Below are positions 26,244 to 34,051 of a stretch of DNA of 64,000 nt, piece after piece. The stretch spans positions 248,001 through 312,000 of the forward strand of contig JBBAKN010000004.1 of assembly GCA_040403555.1 (NCBI GenBank), in the 5' to 3' direction. This stretch comes from JAIPAN01 sp040403555. GTDB taxonomy: Bacteria; Bacteroidota; Bacteroidia; Sphingobacteriales; Sphingobacteriaceae. The notes below the pieces were generated by a model. That model was not told the DNA's origin, ran no database searches, and saw only the letters and a list, made by a program, of their open reading frames with translations. The translations under genes were made by a program, and so were the position numbers. Position 1 is the first letter of the stretch. Each line of letters begins with the position of its first letter.

Positions 26244-26284
26244 GTTAAATAATGTTAAGCTGTCGTTTTTTCGGTTTAAAAGGA

Positions 26285-26292
26285 TAAATTTG
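26285..26292 (+). promoter_or_regulatory. -7 promoter box for the FKBP lipoprotein gene
   Basis: TAAATTTG matches TAnnTTTG at all fixed positions. Predicted start is near 26296, 13 bases before the ATG at 26309. Confidence 0.5.
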
Positions 26293-26308
26293 TGACTCAG
26301 AAAATCCG

Positions 26309-27181
26309 ATGACTAGAAACTTTTTCGCTTTCTTTTGTGCTTGTATCTTGGCTTTAGCCGGCTTAAGTGGCTGTACCAAAACCTATCCAACTATTGCCGA
26401 AGTAGATGCGCAAGCCGTAGCCAACTATATTCAAAGTAATAACCTATCGGTTCAGCAATATGGCCAAACGGGTATATTTTATCAGGTAACCCAGGTTGGT
26501 ATTGGCCCCAATATTGATTATTCTATCCAAATCCCATTGATTTATACCATTAAAACATTAGATGGCACCTATGCCTCTATTGATACCTTTAACAACCGTT
26601 ACGGAGGTTATTTCGGCTATTTTAAGCCAGATTCTTTACGTGAAGTAATTAAAAATACCTTGATAAAACAGGGTGGAACTGTTCGTGTAATTGTACCCTC
26701 GAGATTTGCCTTTGGCAAAGCAGGCAGTGGTAGTGTACCCGGAAATAGTTCGGTAGATTTTACGGTTACCGCAATTACCGCTACCAAATTGGCCGATTAC
26801 GACGATTTTACCATGCTGCAATACATGCAAGCAAATAATTTAACAGGCTTTACCAAAGCAGCACAAGGCTATTATTACAAGTTAAGCGATCCGGGATCTG
26901 GTACTGAAACCATATCACTATCAAGTGTTATTTCTGTAGAATACACCGGTAAAACGCTCAATGGGACGGTTTTTGATAAAACTACAGCCGGTTCACCAGC
27001 TACGTTTAGTTTGGGTAGCACGGTGGAGGGTTGGCGTTTAGCACTTCCTTTGTTGAAAAAAGACGGGGCCATGCAACTTATCCTTCCATCAGCATTAGGC
27101 TATGGCTTGTCGGGTAGTGGTAGCATTGCTCCTTTCTCTTGTATGTTTTTCGATATTAAAGTAACCGACGTAGCCAACTAA
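26309..27181 (+). CDS. FKBP-type peptidyl-prolyl isomerase lipoprotein, two domains
   Basis: 290 residues. A lipoprotein signal ends in the lipobox LSGC, with Cys near residue 22. Two FKBP-like domains follow: the first at about 50-160 (IPLIYTIKTLDG ... VRVIVPSRFAFGKAGSGSVPGNSSVDFTVTAI), the second at about 180-290 (SVISVEYTGKTLNGTVFDKT ... GWRLALPLLKKDGAMQLILPSALGYGLSGSGSIAPFSCMFFDIKVTDV). The second keeps more of the canonical FKBP sequence; the first looks degenerate in the YTGKxxxGxxFD segment. It probably assists folding of exported proteins in the periplasm. It is monocistronic, convergent with the photolyase gene. Confidence 0.88.
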   Translation: MTRNFFAFFCACILALAGLSGCTKTYPTIAEVDAQAVANYIQSNNLSVQQYGQTGIFYQVTQVGIGPNIDYSIQIPLIYTIKTLDGTYASIDTFNNRYGGYFGYFKPDSLREVIKNTLIKQGGTVRVIVPSRFAFGKAGSGSVPGNSSVDFTVTAITATKLADYDDFTMLQYMQANNLTGFTKAAQGYYYKLSDPGSGTETISLSSVISVEYTGKTLNGTVFDKTTAGSPATFSLGSTVEGWRLALPLLKKDGAMQLILPSALGYGLSGSGSIAPFSCMFFDIKVTDVAN

Positions 27182-27184
27182 GCG

Positions 27185-28495
27185 CTATTTTTCTAAAGCT
27201 TTCTTGTAAACTTTCAATACTCTATCACGAGCAAAAGCGTGATCTACGATGGGTTTGCTATACGTAAACGGATCGCTAAATTCGGGCACCCATTTTTTCA
27301 CATATACGAGTTGGGCATCAAATTTTTGCGTTTGTAAGGTGGGGTTAAATACTCTGAAATAAGGAGCGGCATCGTTTCCACAACCGGCAGCCCATTGCCA
27401 GCCACCTACATTACTAGCTTGTTCATAGTCTAACAATTTTTGCGCAAAATAAGCTTCGCCCCAACGCCAATCTATTAAGAGGTGTTTGGTTAAAAAACTA
27501 GCTACAATCATGCGTACACGGTTGTGCATAAAACCCGTGGTATTCAATTCCCGCATTCCGGCATCTACAATGGGGTAGCCTGTTTTTCCTTCACACCATG
27601 CGGCAAATTCTGCTTCGTTATTTCTCCACTCAATACGATCGTATGCAGGCTTAAACGCTTGTGTGGCGCTATGCGGGAAGTGCCATAAAATCATGAAGTA
27701 GAACTCTCTCCAAATGAGTTCCATTAGCCAGGTTTTGTCGGCTACGGTTTGTGCAGTTTGCACCAGTTCTCTAATGCTGAGGGTGCCAAAACGCAAATGA
27801 AGGCCTATTCTGGAAGTGGCCGGCAAAGCTGGAAAATCTCTGTTTTTACCATAGTTAGCCAATACATTTGTGTACTGTTTTCCCGGAATGCGTATGCTGC
27901 TTGGCTCAAAGCCAATGGATTCTAAGCTAGGTATTTTCCTATTTTTTAACTGTTCGCAACTGGCTAGGAGGGTTTCACTCGGATAAGTTTTTATTCCCGT
28001 TTCACTCAATCGTTGTAACCATTTACGGCTGTATGGGGTAAACACGGTATATGGTTTTCCATCGTCTTTTACTACTTCGTCTTTCTCAAAAATGACGTGG
28101 TCTTTGAACGTATGAAAAGCAATTCCTTTCTGTGAAAATAGAGTAGCCAATTGTTCATCTCGAGTACGAGCGTAGGGTTCGTAATCGTGGTTTGCAAAAA
28201 CGTTTTTTACCTCATATTCGTTCAAGAGTTCTTCCCAAGCCTGTTCCGGTGTGGCATGTTGTACCAGCATTGATGAGCCGGCGGCTTTTAATTCTTCATT
28301 AAGAGCACTTATTTCTTGTTGAATAAAGCCGACTCGAGCATCGCTGCGGTCGCTGAGTTTATCGAGAATATTCCGATCGAAAATGAAGAGCGGCACTACC
28401 GGTAAGCCGGCATTAAGCGCTTCAAAAAGTCCACGATTATCACGTAGACGTAAATCCCTACGAAACCAAAAAATAGTAACAGCTGCTTTAGGCAT
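27185..28495 (-). CDS. phrB: Deoxyribodipyrimidine photolyase
   Basis: 436 residues. An N-terminal antenna-binding alpha/beta domain (IFWFRRDLRLRDNRGLFEAL) is followed by a helical FAD domain. Class I signatures include WREFYFMILWHFP, GYPIVDAGMRELNTTGFMHNR and LIDWRWGEAYFAQKLLDYE-ASNVGGWQWAAGCGNDAAPYFRVFNP (read across about 315-400). It repairs UV-induced cyclobutane dimers using blue light. The start overlaps the end of the upstream TIGR01777 gene by 8 bases, so they form an operon. It neighbours the carotenoid cluster, consistent with light-damage defence. Confidence 0.93.
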   Translation of the reverse strand: MPKAAVTIFWFRRDLRLRDNRGLFEALNAGLPVVPLFIFDRNILDKLSDRSDARVGFIQQEISALNEELKAAGSSMLVQHATPEQAWEELLNEYEVKNVFANHDYEPYARTRDEQLATLFSQKGIAFHTFKDHVIFEKDEVVKDDGKPYTVFTPYSRKWLQRLSETGIKTYPSETLLASCEQLKNRKIPSLESIGFEPSSIRIPGKQYTNVLANYGKNRDFPALPATSRIGLHLRFGTLSIRELVQTAQTVADKTWLMELIWREFYFMILWHFPHSATQAFKPAYDRIEWRNNEAEFAAWCEGKTGYPIVDAGMRELNTTGFMHNRVRMIVASFLTKHLLIDWRWGEAYFAQKLLDYEQASNVGGWQWAAGCGNDAAPYFRVFNPTLQTQKFDAQLVYVKKWVPEFSDPFTYSKPIVDHAFARDRVLKVYKKALEK

Positions 28496-29405
28496 ACAAA
28501 TTTTTTAAGGCTGATGAAATAGTTGCGAAATTGAATTGAAATCCGGCATCTTGAATTTTAGAAACAGCTACTCGAGTGCTTCCTAAAATGGCGGCACTGC
28601 GTTCGCCTAATACTACTTTTAGTAAAATAGATGGTACTCCCGGCAACCAAAGCGGTCTTTTAAATTGTTTAGCCAGAGCTTGCGTAAATGTGCTATTGGT
28701 AATGGGTTCGGGTGCTGCCATGTTGTAGGTCCCCTGCAAATTGGTATGCTCTACCGCAAATACGTACATGTTTACCACGTCTTCCCAATGAATCCAAGAA
28801 ATCCATTGTTTACCCGAGCCTAAGTTTGCGCCGAAGCCAAATTTTACCGGCAAGGCCATGGGAGGTAAAGCGCCGCCAGCTAAATCGAGCACTATGCCGG
28901 TACGAAATTTTACGATGCGCAATCCCAATGCTTCTCCTTCGTCAATAGCTTGCTCCCAGGCTATACACGATTCGGCTAAAAATCCTTCACCTGCTGGGCT
29001 GCTTTCGATCAGTATTTCATCTCCTCTATCGCTATAAAAACCTATGGCTGCGGCAGAAATTATTGTTTTAACGGAAGTGTTATGGCTGTTTTTTAAGGCG
29101 GTGTATATTAAGCGCACAGAGTCTGTTCTACTATCAATAATTGCTTTTTTTCTAGCCGGAGTCCATGCTTTATCTACTATTGCCTCACCTGCTAAATGGA
29201 TGATGGCTTCTGCCCCTTCAAAGCAACGTTCGTCTACTACGTTTCCAGAAACATCCCAGGCAAACGAACGAATGCGTTTATCTATCTGCTGGTTGGCTTT
29301 TCTGCTCAAAATACGCACGTTATAGCCTTTATTAAGTAAAGCTTTACACAATCGCTGGCCAATAAGGCCGGTACCACCACTTACTACTATTGTTTTGTTC
29401 GTCAT
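28488..29405 (-). CDS. TIGR01777 family NAD-dependent epimerase-like protein
   Basis: 305 residues from the ATG at 29405; the longer opening to 29465 adds a non-homologous lead. N-terminal Rossmann glycine motif SGGTGLIGQRL, then AIIHLAGEAIVDKAWTPARK, ISAAAIGFYSDRGDE and the C-terminal DUF1731 (PLWLPGVPSILLKVVLGE ... GFQF). This matches the SDR39U1/YfcH group, whose reaction is unknown. It is upstream of and overlaps phrB by 8 bases, a pairing seen in other bacteria and consistent with a light or oxidative-stress role (inference). Confidence 0.9.
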   Translation of the reverse strand: MTNKTIVVSGGTGLIGQRLCKALLNKGYNVRILSRKANQQIDKRIRSFAWDVSGNVVDERCFEGAEAIIHLAGEAIVDKAWTPARKKAIIDSRTDSVRLIYTALKNSHNTSVKTIISAAAIGFYSDRGDEILIESSPAGEGFLAESCIAWEQAIDEGEALGLRIVKFRTGIVLDLAGGALPPMALPVKFGFGANLGSGKQWISWIHWEDVVNMYVFAVEHTNLQGTYNMAAPEPITNSTFTQALAKQFKRPLWLPGVPSILLKVVLGERSAAILGSTRVAVSKIQDAGFQFNFATISSALKNLYA

Positions 29406-29417
29406 GTTAGTTTCAAA

Positions 29418-29438
29418 AATTGCTATTTTTAAGCAATT
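29418..29438. repeat. Short dyad upstream of the photolyase operon
   Basis: AATTGCT (29418-29424) and AGCAATT (29432-29438) form a perfect 7-bp inverted repeat with a 7-base T-rich spacer, 13 bases before the TIGR01777 ATG. It could be an operator or a weak hairpin. Confidence 0.35.
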
Positions 29439-29512
29439 ATTTGCAAGATGTATACAATTTAACACCTAGAAGACATAGAAGTTATATATTTAGAAAAACT
29501 ATTATTTAAAAT

Positions 29513-29683
29513 ATGAAAAAGACATCAGTATTAGAATACCTTATTTTAGCAGCAATCATTGTTACCATATTTATTTCTGAATACCACTTTCTAATATTGA
29601 AAGATTATGAGAGGGCTATATTTATTGGTTTATGGCCACCAACAATGATAGGACTGCTTATTTACCTTAATTTAAAAAAATGA
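29513..29683 (+). CDS. Micro-gene: 56-residue membrane protein
   Basis: ATG at 29513, TGA at 29681-29683. The product begins MKKTSVLEYLILAAIIVTIF, continues ISEYHFLILKDYERAIFIG and LWPPTMIGLLIYLNLKK, and so predicts two membrane helices joined by a short charged loop. Codon use looks natural. It overlaps no other gene on either strand and is followed 1 base later by a second micro-gene. I do not recognise a family. It lies between the photolyase operon and the carotenoid operon and might encode a small subunit of a membrane complex (speculative). Confidence 0.5.
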   Translation: MKKTSVLEYLILAAIIVTIFISEYHFLILKDYERAIFIGLWPPTMIGLLIYLNLKK

Positions 29684-29684
29684 C

Positions 29685-29780
29685 ATGGAGAATTTAGATA
29701 TTTTCATTCTGACAGCTATTGTCTCAGCTTTATATTTAGGATATGCTTTTATAGTTCTGGGCGCATCAAAACGTAAATAA
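29685..29780 (+). CDS. Micro-gene: 31-residue single-helix membrane protein
   Basis: ATG at 29685, TAA at 29778-29780. The product starts MENLDIFILTAIVSALYLGY and ends AFIVLGASKRK: one hydrophobic helix with a short acidic N-terminus and a basic C-terminus (positive-inside, so N-out, C-in). The start follows the first micro-gene stop by 1 base, which suggests translational coupling. Size and shape resemble the tiny accessory subunits of respiratory complexes, but no homology is claimed. Confidence 0.45.
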   Translation: MENLDIFILTAIVSALYLGYAFIVLGASKRK

Positions 29781-29871
29781 CAAAGTCCCTTGTTAATTTA
29801 CTATTGGGGTTGCCTTTCATTTGTTAAATACAATTTTAACATACTAAAAATGCAAATTCACTAATCTTATT

Positions 29872-30192
29872 ATGATCTATCAAAAACACCTTTTTATTTG
29901 CACCAATCATCGGGCAGCCGATGCTCGTATCTGCTGTGGAGAAGCCAATGGCTTGGCTTTAGTGGCTGCTTTTAAGAAAGCGATTAAAGATAAGGGGCTA
30001 AATGCCGAAATCAGAACCCAGCGAACCGGCTGTTTTGATCTTTGTGAACGTGGACCCATTTTGGTGGTTTATCCCGAAGGTGTTTTTTACGGCAAAGTGC
30101 AGTTGAGTGATGTAGAAGAACTTGTTTCAGAACATGTAGAAAACAACCGGATTGTGGAACGTTTGGTGATTAATTCTAAAAAAGAAGCTTAG
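29872..30192 (+). CDS. Thioredoxin-like [2Fe-2S] ferredoxin family protein
   Basis: 106 residues. Cluster ligands are Cys10 (FICTNHRAADARICCG), one of Cys21/Cys22, Cys54 and Cys58 (RTGCFDLCERGP), matching the thioredoxin-like 2Fe-2S ferredoxin fold (COG3411). GPILVVYPEGVFYGKV is the conserved C-terminal strand-helix. It should carry single electrons in the cytoplasm. Its stop overlaps the start of the CrtI-family desaturase by one base (TAGTG), so the two are translationally coupled, suggesting it is an electron partner in carotenoid desaturation (inference). Confidence 0.88.
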   Translation: MIYQKHLFICTNHRAADARICCGEANGLALVAAFKKAIKDKGLNAEIRTQRTGCFDLCERGPILVVYPEGVFYGKVQLSDVEELVSEHVENNRIVERLVINSKKEA

Positions 30193-31652
30193 TGGCTAAA
30201 GTAATTGTTATTGGCGCCGGAATTGCCGGAATTGCATCGGCCATTCGGCAGGCAGTTAAAGGTCATGAAGTAGCTATTTACGAAGCCAATGCCTATCCCG
30301 GTGGTAAATTGTCAGAGTTTAGATCTGGCGATTTTAGGTTTGATGCTGGCCCGAGTTTGTTTACCATGCCACAGTACGTGGATGAGCTGTTCAGTTTGGC
30401 TGGTAAAAATCCAAAAGATGAGTTTACTTACGAAAAATTGGAAACGGTTTGCCGTTATTTTTATGAAGATGGTACCCGTATAAATGCATGGGCTAACCGG
30501 GATAAATTAGCGAAAGAAATAGCTTTAAAAACCAAAGATCCGGCTTTGTCTGTACATCAATTTTTGGATTATAGTGCCCGAATTTATGATATTACCCACG
30601 CTATTTTTCTAGAAAAAAGTCTTCAACGTATTCAATCTTTTTTGAACTGGGAAACTTTAAAAGCTGTATTCCGATTTCCGAAAATCGACCCTTTTCGGAG
30701 TATGAATACCGCGAATACTGATTTTTTTAAAGACGATAAAACCGTCCGATTTTTTAACCGCTATGCTACTTATAACGGATCTAACCCATACAAAGCACCG
30801 GCAACGTTAAATGTAATTCCGCATTTAGAGCAGCATTTCGGCGCTTATTTTCCTAAGGGGGGCATGGTAGCCATTACCCAAAGTTTGGTTAAACTGGCCG
30901 AAAATTTAGGTGTAAAATTTAATTACCATGCTCGTGTAGAAGAAATTTTGGTGGAGGATAAAAAAGTTAAAGGCATCCGTTTAAACGGAGAAAATCTACC
31001 GGCCGACCGGGTGATTTCTAATATGGACATTTGGTTTACCTATCGTCAATTGTTAAAAAATGAGGTCGCTCCAAAACGTATTTTAAATCAGGAGAGAAGC
31101 AGCTCTGCACTCATTTTTTATTGGGGCATGAAGGCTGAGTTTCCTGAATTGGATTTACACAATATTTTTTTCAGCGAAGATTATAAAAAAGAGTTTGCAG
31201 CTATTTGGGAGCAACAAGCTATAGATGTTGACCCCACCATTTACGTCAATATAAGTGCTAAATACCAAACTGAAGATGCGCCAAAAGGTGCTGAAAACTG
31301 GTTTGTGATGATAAACGTACCGGCCAATACCGGCCAGAATTGGGATAAACTTATCGCAGAAGCACGAAAAAACATCATCGATAAATTATCCCGTATGTTG
31401 GATCGGGATATCGCTCCGCTCATAGTTAGTGAAGAGCTATTAGACCCCCGAAGCATTGAACAAAAAACCGCTTCGTACCAAGGGTCTTTGTATGGAACCA
31501 GTTCTAATAATCAGTTTGCGGCTTTTTTGCGCCATGCCAACTTCTCGTCTAAAATCAAAGAGTTGTACTTTGTAGGTGGCAGCGTGCATCCTGGTGGCGG
31601 CATTCCGTTGGCTTTACTCTCGGCAAAAATTGTGGATGACTTATCTGCCTGA
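30192..31652 (+). CDS. crtD: CrtI-family carotenoid desaturase (probably CrtD, 1-hydroxycarotenoid 3,4-desaturase)
   Basis: 486 residues with a GTG start that overlaps the ferredoxin stop by one base. FAD-binding VIGAGIAGIASAIRQAVKGHEVAIYEA (about 5-31) and the family motif YPGGKLSEF with FDAGPSLFTMP follow. The C-terminus has the CrtI signature YFVGGSVHPGGGIPLALLSAKIV. It introduces double bonds into carotenoids. No crtB or main crtI is nearby, while a CruF-like hydratase gene is, so the CrtD reaction (3,4-desaturation of 1-hydroxycarotenoids) is the better guess than phytoene desaturation; sequence alone does not settle it. Confidence 0.82.
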   Translation: MAKVIVIGAGIAGIASAIRQAVKGHEVAIYEANAYPGGKLSEFRSGDFRFDAGPSLFTMPQYVDELFSLAGKNPKDEFTYEKLETVCRYFYEDGTRINAWANRDKLAKEIALKTKDPALSVHQFLDYSARIYDITHAIFLEKSLQRIQSFLNWETLKAVFRFPKIDPFRSMNTANTDFFKDDKTVRFFNRYATYNGSNPYKAPATLNVIPHLEQHFGAYFPKGGMVAITQSLVKLAENLGVKFNYHARVEEILVEDKKVKGIRLNGENLPADRVISNMDIWFTYRQLLKNEVAPKRILNQERSSSALIFYWGMKAEFPELDLHNIFFSEDYKKEFAAIWEQQAIDVDPTIYVNISAKYQTEDAPKGAENWFVMINVPANTGQNWDKLIAEARKNIIDKLSRMLDRDIAPLIVSEELLDPRSIEQKTASYQGSLYGTSSNNQFAAFLRHANFSSKIKELYFVGGSVHPGGGIPLALLSAKIVDDLSA

Positions 31653-31689
31653 AAGTGAAACGCTTTGTAAAATTTCCTATATTTAAACC

Positions 31690-32313
31690 ATGTATCCGCC
31701 ACGTCAAAACACTTTAATTTATGCCTTCTTTACCTGGTATATCAACCGGATAATTGGCCGAAATTTTAAGCATTTCGACTATAATTCCATCGATATTGAC
31801 CCAAAGCGTGCCGTTTTATTACTAGCCAATCATTTTTCCTGGTGGGATGGCTTTTTACTATTCCAGCTGAACCGTTTATTTCTACATAAGAAATTCCATA
31901 TTTTGGTAACCGAAGAAAATTACAAGGACCACGGTTTTTTAAAATATTTGGGCGCCTTTTCGGTGAAAAAGCAATCGCGAAGCATGATTGAAACCTTAGA
32001 ATATGCCGGTAAATTACTAAACGATCCGGCCAATTTGGTAGTCATTTTTCCGCAAGGTAAATTGTTCTCTAGCCACTGCGACGAGGTTTTGTTTGAGAAA
32101 GGCTTGATGAATATTATTAATTCCTCCGACCGTAAATTTCAATACCTATTTGTAGTACTTTTGGTAGATTATTTTCAGTTTAAAAAACCTACTGCCAAGG
32201 CCTATTTGCAAACTTGGGAAGGAGCCGAGTTTACCAGTTTGCAGCTTATTAAAAGTGAATACAATAAGCATTATAGCCAAGCAAAACGTAGCCAAAACCA
32301 AGAGGTCGTATAA
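31690..32313 (+). CDS. PlsC-like acyltransferase of the carotenoid cluster
   Basis: 207 residues. The acyltransferase motif I HFSWWDGF (H-x4-D) near residue 53 and the glycine/proline motif VVIFPQGKLFSS near 117 place it in the lysophospholipid acyltransferase superfamily. There is no obvious membrane anchor. It is located between CrtI-family desaturase and glycosyltransferase genes (2 bases before the latter). By analogy with CruD of green sulfur bacteria it may acylate a glycosyl-carotenoid; a lipid-synthesis role is the alternative. Confidence 0.8.
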   Translation: MYPPRQNTLIYAFFTWYINRIIGRNFKHFDYNSIDIDPKRAVLLLANHFSWWDGFLLFQLNRLFLHKKFHILVTEENYKDHGFLKYLGAFSVKKQSRSMIETLEYAGKLLNDPANLVVIFPQGKLFSSHCDEVLFEKGLMNIINSSDRKFQYLFVVLLVDYFQFKKPTAKAYLQTWEGAEFTSLQLIKSEYNKHYSQAKRSQNQEVV

Positions 32314-32315
32314 GT

Positions 32316-33404
32316 ATGATAGGGGTATATGTGGTTTTCTTTTTTTTAGTCATTCGCTTTTCTGTAACGCTATTTAATTTTATTTCTCGTCCATTTTTGT
32401 TTAAAAGTGCTCTAAAGCACAAGGAATTGGTTTCTATACTTATCCCGGCCCGAAATGAAGAGCGAAACATGGCTAAGCTGCTAACATCGTTAGCGCAAGA
32501 AGGTTACCCAAACCTAGAAATTTTAGTTTTAGACGATGGCTCTACCGATGCTACCGCCGCTATTTGCGCATCTTTTGCCGCAAAAGATATTCGATTTAAA
32601 GTGCTTATAGGACAAGCATTGCCTGAGGGCTGGCTCGGAAAAAATTATGCCTGTCATCAATTGGCTAAAGAAGCCAAGGGAACTTATTGGGTATTTTTAG
32701 ATGCCGATACTTGGGTGCAACCCGGTTTCATTGCTGCCTTGATTCATCGCATGAAAATCCGTCGCCTAGATTTATTGAGTATATTTCCTACGCAAGAGAT
32801 GCACACTTTTGGAGAACAACTCTTTGTGCCACTCATTAATTATGTGTTGCTCAATTTGTTGCCGCTTCGATTGGTACAACTCTCTAAGAATCTGCTTTTT
32901 TCAGCTGCCAATGGCCAATGCATGGTGTTTGATGCATCTAGCTATCGCCAAAATAAATGGCACGAACACGTGAAGGCAAATGTGGTGGAAGACATAGAAA
33001 TTATGAGAGCTGTAAAAGTTTGGGGCGGCGATGGAGAGGTTCTGCTAGACCGTGGATTTATTTCGAGCAGAATGTATCGCGGATTTTCGGAGGCTTTGGA
33101 GGGTTTTAGTAAAAACGTATTGGTTGGCTTTGGCAATAGCATTTTTGTGATTAGTGTGTATTTATTTTTGTTGGTTGTGGCCCCCTTGCTTTTAATTTTC
33201 TTTGTCGATATCCGATTAAGCTTATTTGCCTTAAGCTTAATTTTGCTAAGCCGGGTAATGATTGCCTTGCTATCTGGTCAATCGCTATGGAAAAGCATAG
33301 TACTACATCCGCTACAGTTGCTTAGTTTTGTATTGCTTGCCTTTGTTGCTGCACAAAAAAAACTAACGCGTAGCACTACATGGAAAGGGCGAAGTGTGGC
33401 ATGA
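32316..33404 (+). CDS. Family 2 glycosyltransferase of the carotenoid cluster
   Basis: 362 residues. An N-terminal membrane helix (YVVFFFLVIRFSVTLF) precedes the GT2 domain: SILIPARNEERNMAKLL, LVLDDGSTDAT, and the metal-binding DADTW in WVFLDADTWV (about 125). Three C-terminal helices (about 275-345) anchor it. It probably adds a sugar to a hydroxylated carotenoid end group, like CruC. The stop overlaps the next start as ATGA, so it is coupled to the CruF-like gene. Confidence 0.88.
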   Translation: MIGVYVVFFFLVIRFSVTLFNFISRPFLFKSALKHKELVSILIPARNEERNMAKLLTSLAQEGYPNLEILVLDDGSTDATAAICASFAAKDIRFKVLIGQALPEGWLGKNYACHQLAKEAKGTYWVFLDADTWVQPGFIAALIHRMKIRRLDLLSIFPTQEMHTFGEQLFVPLINYVLLNLLPLRLVQLSKNLLFSAANGQCMVFDASSYRQNKWHEHVKANVVEDIEIMRAVKVWGGDGEVLLDRGFISSRMYRGFSEALEGFSKNVLVGFGNSIFVISVYLFLLVVAPLLLIFFVDIRLSLFALSLILLSRVMIALLSGQSLWKSIVLHPLQLLSFVLLAFVAAQKKLTRSTTWKGRSVA

Positions 33405-34021
33405 AAAAGAAAGAATATATCTTAAGTTTTTTTGTAATTCTATTTCACCTGGTAGGTTTTTTAGGCTTTTTTTTAGGCTATAAAAATCTATTTACGAGCC
33501 TTATTCCCTTTCATTTACTCCTCATGTTACTCTTGCTAGTGTGGAGTTATGAGTCTTTTAACAGCCGCTTTGCACTACTCATTTATTGTTTAGGTTTTGG
33601 TATAGAATATTTAGGGGTGCATACCGGAATCATATTTGGCAGCTATCAGTATGGCGATGCATTGGGTTTTAAACTTGCCCATATTCCTTTACTTATTGGA
33701 GTAAATTGGGTCTTATTAATTTTTGCCGCCGGAAGTACTATTCAATACGTACCCATTAAGTCTGATGTGTTAAAGGCGGTGCTGGCGGCAGGTTTATTAG
33801 TAGTACTCGATGTATTCATAGAACCTGTAGCTATACGCTTCGATTATTGGCATTGGGCATCTGCAACTATTCCTTTTCAAAATTATGTTGCTTGGTTTAC
33901 ATTTTCATTCGGCTGTTTTTATCTTTTTTTGAGTCAAAAACAGAAAGAAAAAAATCCGGTAGCCGTTGTACTCTTGCTAGCGCAATTTCTTTTTTTTATG
34001 GCCTTAAATTATTGGGGTTAA
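33401..34021 (+). CDS. cruF: Carotenoid biosynthesis protein (CruF-like 1',2'-hydratase, DUF422)
   Basis: 206 residues with six to seven membrane helices. The start at 33401 overlaps the glycosyltransferase stop (ATGA); a longer opening inside that gene is rejected. The stretches LIYCLGFGIEYLGVHTGIIFGSYQYG, HIPLLIGVNWVLLIFAAG, DVFIEPVAIRFDYWHW and FQNYVAWFTFSF are hallmarks of DUF422 (PF04240), which includes CruF. CruF adds water to psi end groups to make 1'-hydroxy carotenoids, the substrate of CrtD and of glycosylation. It completes the cluster logic. Confidence 0.87.
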   Translation: MKKKEYILSFFVILFHLVGFLGFFLGYKNLFTSLIPFHLLLMLLLLVWSYESFNSRFALLIYCLGFGIEYLGVHTGIIFGSYQYGDALGFKLAHIPLLIGVNWVLLIFAAGSTIQYVPIKSDVLKAVLAAGLLVVLDVFIEPVAIRFDYWHWASATIPFQNYVAWFTFSFGCFYLFLSQKQKEKNPVAVVLLLAQFLFFMALNYWG

Positions 34022-34036
34022 ACCCTGCTAAATTCG

Positions 34037-34044
34037 TACTTTTG
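34037..34044 (+). promoter_or_regulatory. -7 promoter box for ispH
   Basis: TACTTTTG matches TAnnTTTG at all fixed positions. Predicted start is near 34048 and the ATG is at 34052, so the mRNA would be nearly leaderless. It gives ispH a promoter independent of the carotenoid operon upstream. Confidence 0.6.
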
Positions 34045-34051
34045 AATTGTT

